A stretch of 64,000 bases of DNA from Halorubrum sp. BOL3-1 (GTDB lineage Archaea; Halobacteriota; Halobacteria; Halobacteriales; Haloferacaceae), in assembly GCF_004114375.1 (NCBI RefSeq), contig NZ_CP034692.1, positions 2,108,001-2,172,000 of the forward strand, written 5' to 3'. How positions within the stretch are numbered: position 1 is the stretch's first letter; each line of letters starts with the position of its first letter. This document shows, piece by piece, positions 59,741-64,000 of the stretch. Under the pieces are notes generated by a model. That model was not told the origin of the DNA and searched no databases. It was given only the letters and a program-made list of their open reading frames with translations. A program made the translations under genes and the position numbers.

Positions 59741-60064
59741 ACCACCGAAGCCCCAGCCGCTCGGCGATACGTATCTATTTGTAAATCGCCGATCGATACG
59801 CAGACCCTCGAAGCCCCAGCCGCGACGGCTCGCGCGCCTCGTTGTGCGCCTCACTCAGTCGCTCGTTTCACTCGCTCCTTCGCTGCGGTGCTTACTTCGG
59901 CGTGCTTCGCCCTCGCGACTGCCCCTTCGGATCCCACCCCGCACAGCACGGCCTCACGCCTCCCCAACCTCGTCGGCGGTCCTCCGCTTCGCTTCGGACC
60001 GCCGACTCCCTCGCGCGTGCGCCTCGCGGTCGCCGAGGGCGACCGCTCCCCGGCACGCGCCACC
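59741..60064 (-). repeat. Structured intergenic repeat element, copy D (inverted)
   Basis: Reads leftwards and fills the 460-base gap 59671-60130. Stem I inner helix is GCGGTCGCC/GGCGACCGC between GA pairs; its outer arms are GCGTGC/GCACGC. Stem II has arms GTCGGCGGTCC (60006-59996 on the other strand 59972-59982) around loop GAAGCGAAGCGGA, eleven pairs. Core GACGAGGTTGGGGAGG then CGTGAGG. Stem III pairs AGTCGCGA with TCGCGGCT, one T-G wobble. Two tail motifs (59828-59807 and 59766-59745). Faces copy C across the ferredoxin gene; its 5' end abuts the promoter of the 60131 gene. Confidence 0.8.
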
Positions 60065-60130
60065 GCGGATCGCTCAGATTCGCTCTCTCCGACCGTCCTT
60101 TTTAAGCGTCGCAGGGATCGACTCACGAGT

Positions 60131-60385
60131 ATGACCACCGTCTGGCTCGTCGACCGCCGGTTCGACTCGAAGGGGCTCGTGCGGCTCACGTACGCCACCG
60201 AGGACGGCGAGCGAATGCACACGAAGGAGTTGGCCGAACAGCGCCTCGTCACGGGCGACGGGATCACCGCCGGCCGGGAGGTCGACGAGACCGCGATCGG
60301 GGAGAGCCCCGAAGACGAGGTCGAGCGGTTCGCGACGGAGGCGTCGAGGATGGCGTCCGACCACGACCTCGACGACCGGGTCTGA
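60131..60385 (+). CDS. Small conserved haloarchaeal protein, 84 aa
   Basis: MTTVWLVDRRFDSKGLVRLTYATEDGE opens a small beta-rich domain, followed by an acidic helical end (SPEDEVERFATEASRMASDHDLDD). CTTTTTAAG at 60098-60106 is a clear TATA box 25-33 bases before ATG 60131; the longer frame starting in repeat D is rejected. No named family recognised. Confidence 0.75.
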   Translation: MTTVWLVDRRFDSKGLVRLTYATEDGERMHTKELAEQRLVTGDGITAGREVDETAIGESPEDEVERFATEASRMASDHDLDDRV

Positions 60386-60479
60386 GCGCCCGGCCGCGCC
60401 CGAACCCCCCGCTCGGCCACGCTACCCTCTCCGCGTAACCGAGTCCGTTAAGAGGGAACCGGCGGAACGTGCTGGTGAA

Positions 60480-63152
60480 ATGCCCAGTGGAGAGTACGAC
60501 CCCGACGCCGTCGAACCGCGGTGGCAGCGGCGGTGGGTCGACGAGGAGACGTACGCGTACGACGACGACGACGATCCGACCGATCCGAACACCGTCTTCT
60601 CCATCGACACGCCCCCGCCGACGGTATCGGGGAGCCTCCACATGGGCCACCTGTACGGATTCACCCTGCAAGACTTCGTCGCCCGCTTCGAGCGCATGAA
60701 CGGCGGATCGACGTTCTTCCCGTTCGGCTACGACGACAACGGGATCGCCTCCGAACGCCTGACAGAAGACGAGCTCGACGTCCGCCACCAGGAGTTCGAC
60801 CGCCGCGAGTTCCAGGCGAAGTGTCGGGAGGTCTGCGCGCGGTACGAGGAGCAGTTCACGGAGAACGTCCAGTCGCTCGGCGTCTCCGTCGACTGGGACT
60901 ACACCTACCAGACGATCGAGCCGCGCGTCCAGCGCGTCTCCCAGCTGTCGTTCGTCGACCTGTACGACCAGGGCCGCGAGTACCGCGAAAAGGCCCCGGC
61001 GATCTGGTGTCCCGAGTGCGAGACCGCCATCTCACAGGTCGAGACCGAGGACGACGAGCAGGCCAGCCACTTCAACGACATTGCCTTCGACGTCGCGGGG
61101 AGCGACGGGAACGACGGGATCGCTGACGAGTTCGTCATCTCGACGACCCGACCGGAGCTGCTCCCGGCCTGCGTCGCCGTCTTCGTCCACCCGGACGACG
61201 ACGAGAACCAGGGTCTCGTCGGCGAGTCCGCCGAGGTCCCGCTGTTCGGCCACGAGGTCCCGATCGTCGCCGACGAGCGCGTCGACACCGAAACCGGCTC
61301 CGGCATCGTGATGTGCTGTACGTTCGGTGACCAGAACGATATCGAGTGGTACCAGGTCCACGACCTGGACCTCCGGGTCGCCATCGACGAGTCCGGCCAC
61401 ATGACGGACGTCGCTGAGGGGTACGAGGGGATGTACTCCTCGGAGGCCGGCGAGGCTATCGTCGAGGACCTCGACGAGGCGGGCGCGCTGTTAGACCGCC
61501 GCGACATCACCCACACGGTCAACGTTCACGAGCGCTGCGGGACGAGCGTCGAGTTCCTCGTCACCGAGCAGTGGTACGTCGAGATGCTCGACAAGACCGA
61601 CGAGTACCTCGATGTCGGTCGGGAGATGGAGTGGTCCCCCGAGAAGATGTTCACTCGATACGAACACTGGGTCGAGGGACTCCAGTGGGACTGGCTGATC
61701 TCCCGCCAGCGCTCCTCGGGCATCCCGTTCCCCGTGTGGTACTGCGAGGACTGTGGCGAGGAGATCATCGCCGAAAAGGCGGACCTTCCGGTCGATCCGC
61801 TCTCGGACGACCCGCCCGTCGACGCCTGCCCCGAGTGCGGTCACGACGAGTTCGAACCCGAAGACGACGTGTTCGACACGTGGGCGACTTCCAGTCTCAC
61901 GCCGCTCATCAACGCCGGCTGGGACTGGGACGAGGCGGCCGGGGAGTTCACCATGGAGCGCCCGGAGCTGTACCGGTTCGACCTCCGTCCGCAGGGCCAC
62001 GACATCATCAGCTTCTGGCTGTTCCACACCCTCGTCAAGTGCTACGAACACACCGGCGAGGTCCCGTTCGAGGAGACGATGATAAACGGGCACGTCCTCG
62101 ACGAGAACCGCGAGAAGATGTCCAAGTCCGTCGGCAACGTCGTCGAACCCGAGACCGTCCTCGACGAGTTCCCGGTCGACGCCACGCGCTACTGGGCGGC
62201 CGGCACCGCCGTCGGTGACGACTTCCCGTTCAAGGAAAAGGACCTCCGCGCGGGCGAGAAGCTGATCCGGAAGCTGTGGAACGCCTCGAAGCTCGTCGAG
62301 TCGCTCGCGCCCGAGCCGTTCCCGGGCGAGCCGGACGACGGACTGCGCGAACTCGACCGCTGGCTCCTCGCCGAACTCGACGCCGAAGTCGAGCGGCTCA
62401 CCGGTCTGCTCGAGGACCGGGCGTTCTCGAAGGCTCGGGACGAGCTCCGGAGTTTCTTCTGGAACACGTTCTGTGACGACTACCTCGAGATCGCGAAACA
62501 GCGCGAGGACGACGCGGCGGCGTACACCCTCCGGACTGCGCACCGCCGGTTCCTGAAGCTGTTCGCGCCCCTCCTCGCGCACGTCACCGAGGAGCTGTGG
62601 CACGATATGTACGCTGACGCCGCGGCCGACGCCGACGGAACTCCCCTCGCGGACGACGCGAGCGAATCGATTCACCTCACCGACTGGCCCGAACCGCTGG
62701 GAGTCGAGGCCGACCGCGATGCCGGGACCGCGGCCACCGCCGTCGTCGGCGCCCTCCGGAAGTACAAAAGTGAGAACCAGCTCCCGCTCACCGCCCCGCT
62801 TGAGGCCGTGGCGGTGTACGCCGACGTGCGCGGCTTCGAGGACGACGTCACCGGCGTCATGCACGTCGACGACCTCGCGGTCCATCCCGACGGCGACGCC
62901 CCCGTCGAGACGGTGATCACGGGTATCGACCTCGATTACGCCACCGTCGGTCCGAAGTACGGCGATCAGGTGGGCGATATCGAGGCCGCCTTGGCACGCG
63001 AGGAGTACGAACTCGACGGCGACGAACTCCGTGTCGCGGGCGTCACGCTCGTCGACGACGAGTTCGCGGTCGAAGAGGAGCGGCAGTATCGCGGGGAGGG
63101 CGAACTGCTTCAGGCGGACGACGTCGTCGTCATCGTCCGAAACGAGGCGTAG
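60480..63152 (+). CDS. valS: Valyl-tRNA synthetase
   Basis: An 890-residue class Ia synthetase. Seen: HMGHLYGF (the HIGH motif, about residue 57), the CP1 editing domain (TTRPELLPACVAVFVHPDD), a zinc-binding pair CEDCGEE...CPECGHDEF, WCPEC, and KMSKSVGN (about 547). The C-terminal anticodon-binding domain ends without the long coiled coil of bacterial enzymes, as in archaea. Discriminates valine from isoleucine by editing. TATA-like CCGTTAAGAG at about 60447-60456 serves ATG 60480. Confidence 0.96.
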   Translation: MPSGEYDPDAVEPRWQRRWVDEETYAYDDDDDPTDPNTVFSIDTPPPTVSGSLHMGHLYGFTLQDFVARFERMNGGSTFFPFGYDDNGIASERLTEDELDVRHQEFDRREFQAKCREVCARYEEQFTENVQSLGVSVDWDYTYQTIEPRVQRVSQLSFVDLYDQGREYREKAPAIWCPECETAISQVETEDDEQASHFNDIAFDVAGSDGNDGIADEFVISTTRPELLPACVAVFVHPDDDENQGLVGESAEVPLFGHEVPIVADERVDTETGSGIVMCCTFGDQNDIEWYQVHDLDLRVAIDESGHMTDVAEGYEGMYSSEAGEAIVEDLDEAGALLDRRDITHTVNVHERCGTSVEFLVTEQWYVEMLDKTDEYLDVGREMEWSPEKMFTRYEHWVEGLQWDWLISRQRSSGIPFPVWYCEDCGEEIIAEKADLPVDPLSDDPPVDACPECGHDEFEPEDDVFDTWATSSLTPLINAGWDWDEAAGEFTMERPELYRFDLRPQGHDIISFWLFHTLVKCYEHTGEVPFEETMINGHVLDENREKMSKSVGNVVEPETVLDEFPVDATRYWAAGTAVGDDFPFKEKDLRAGEKLIRKLWNASKLVESLAPEPFPGEPDDGLRELDRWLLAELDAEVERLTGLLEDRAFSKARDELRSFFWNTFCDDYLEIAKQREDDAAAYTLRTAHRRFLKLFAPLLAHVTEELWHDMYADAAADADGTPLADDASESIHLTDWPEPLGVEADRDAGTAATAVVGALRKYKSENQLPLTAPLEAVAVYADVRGFEDDVTGVMHVDDLAVHPDGDAPVETVITGIDLDYATVGPKYGDQVGDIEAALAREEYELDGDELRVAGVTLVDDEFAVEEERQYRGEGELLQADDVVVIVRNEA

Positions 63153-63190
63153 GCGGTCCGACCCGGCGCCCCCAACCTCGGAGTCGGGTC

Positions 63191-64000
63191 CTAAGACAGA
63201 TCCGCACCGACGGCGTCTCCGACCGAGTCGAACCCGTCCCGTTCGAGTCGTTTGAGGAGTCCCTCGTTGATGTCGCGCGCGAGTCCCGGCCCCTCGTAGA
63301 CGAGTCCGGTGTACAACTGGACCAGCGAGGCGCCCGCCCGTATCTTCTCGTAGGCGCCCGCGGCGTCGGAGACCCCGCCGACCCCGATCACCGGGACATC
63401 GGTCCGCTCCGCGACGAACCGGATCCGCCCCGTCGCCAGCGATTCGATCGGCTTGCCGGAGAGACCGCCCCGCTCCGCTCGGTTGTGACTCCGAAGCGAA
63501 TCCGGCCGCGACGTCGTCGTGTTGGTCGCGATGACGCCGTCGAGGTCGAGATCGTCGACGACGTCCAGCGCGTCCGCGACGACCGGTTCCTGGAGGTCCG
63601 GTGAGAGCTTCACGAGCAGCGGGTCAGCGCCAGCGTCGTCGAGCGTTCCGAGGATACGCTCTAGGGCGGCGCGGTTCTGGAGTTCGCGGAGCCCCGGCGT
63701 GTTGGGGCTGGAGACGTTGACGACGAAGTAGTCGCCCGCGTCTGCGACGCGCTCGTACGTGTACAGGTAGTCGTCTGCGGCGTCGTCGAGCGGCGTCGAC
63801 TTCGATTTCCCGATGTTGATCCCGACCGGCACGTCCGGTAGGGCATCGCGGTTGAGGCGTTTCCCGACCCTGTCCGCGCCCTCGTTGTTGAATCCCATCC
63901 GGTTGACGAGCGCCTCGTCCTCGGGGAGTCGAAAGAGTCGTGGACGGGGGTTTCCGGGCTGACGCTCGGCGGTGACGCCGCCGACTTCGACGTGACCGAA
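63191..64000 (-). CDS. pyrD: Dihydroorotate dehydrogenase, class 2 (N terminus beyond the window)
   Basis: The last 270 or so residues of a quinone-linked dihydroorotate dehydrogenase (de novo pyrimidine synthesis), open to the right edge. Seen: FGHVEVGGVTAERQPGNPRPRLFRLPEDEALVNRMGFNNEG, the catalytic-serine region VNVSSPNTPGLRELQ, KLSPDL, and FMN-phosphate loops IGVGGVSDAAGAYEKIRAGA and VQLYTGLVYEGP. Haloarchaeal members pass electrons to menaquinone. The start lies to the right of 64000; ATG 63898 is internal. Confidence 0.93.
   Translation of the reverse strand, partial: FGHVEVGGVTAERQPGNPRPRLFRLPEDEALVNRMGFNNEGADRVGKRLNRDALPDVPVGINIGKSKSTPLDDAADDYLYTYERVADAGDYFVVNVSSPNTPGLRELQNRAALERILGTLDDAGADPLLVKLSPDLQEPVVADALDVVDDLDLDGVIATNTTTSRPDSLRSHNRAERGGLSGKPIESLATGRIRFVAERTDVPVIGVGGVSDAAGAYEKIRAGASLVQLYTGLVYEGPGLARDINEGLLKRLERDGFDSVGDAVGADLS

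Overview
The window is a dense, GC-rich piece of a haloarchaeal main chromosome, most like Halorubrum or a close relative. Four things point there: acidic Asp/Glu-rich proteins throughout; archaeal signatures (Orc1/Cdc6, DNA polymerase D small subunit, Hel308, KEOPS Cgi121, PurO-type IMP cyclohydrolase, halobacterial transducer, Sec11-type signal peptidase); TATA boxes about 27 bases before start codons, giving leaderless mRNAs; and many tiny haloarchaea-specific zinc-finger or one-helix proteins. Most genes are housekeeping genes with short gaps, many of them coupled by ATGA, GTGA or TGATG overlaps.

Layout. 1-8.3 kb: a truncated membrane gene, malate dehydrogenase, a 2H phosphoesterase, a cytochrome P450 with a small zinc protein, a soluble halobacterial transducer and uvrC. 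8.7-20.5 kb: ThpR, a HEAT-repeat protein, serA, a lactonase-like/iron-alcohol-dehydrogenase operon, a decayed vapBC pair, thrC, upp and small membrane or zinc proteins. 20.5-32.3 kb: a CobW-type metallochaperone, an ArsA/Get3 ATPase with a coupled partner, CstA, a cupin/lipoprotein operon, small conserved haloarchaeal genes, an S9 peptidase and purO. 32.5-43 kb: tRNA-Gln(CUG), cgi121-hel308, a methyltransferase, a split MgtE-type transporter, and aspartate kinase.

42.8-50.3 kb is a chromosomal replication origin of the oriC1 type. The origin-associated genes oapA-oapB-oapC run to the left. An AT-rich unwinding region follows, flanked by inverted origin recognition boxes (ORBs). orc1/cdc6 runs to the right, with sec11 and polD small subunit beyond it. 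Strong ORB copies also lie far from the origin, at 11.9, 32.6, 48.9 and 55.2 kb; the 48.9 kb copy is inside polD1 coding sequence.

50-64 kb holds IMPACT/YigZ, a PspAB-like operon, hydrolases, haloarchaeal DUF proteins, hemB, a small ferredoxin, valS and the 3' part of pyrD.

The most unusual signal is a family of four intergenic elements of about 250-390 bases (A 8288-8590, B 35858-36157, C 58981-59370, D 59741-60064 inverted). They share a G-rich core and three helices. In stems II and III the arms differ in sequence between copies while staying complementary, which indicates selection on secondary structure. Copies C and D face each other across the ferredoxin gene. This looks like an undescribed structured RNA or structured mobile element.
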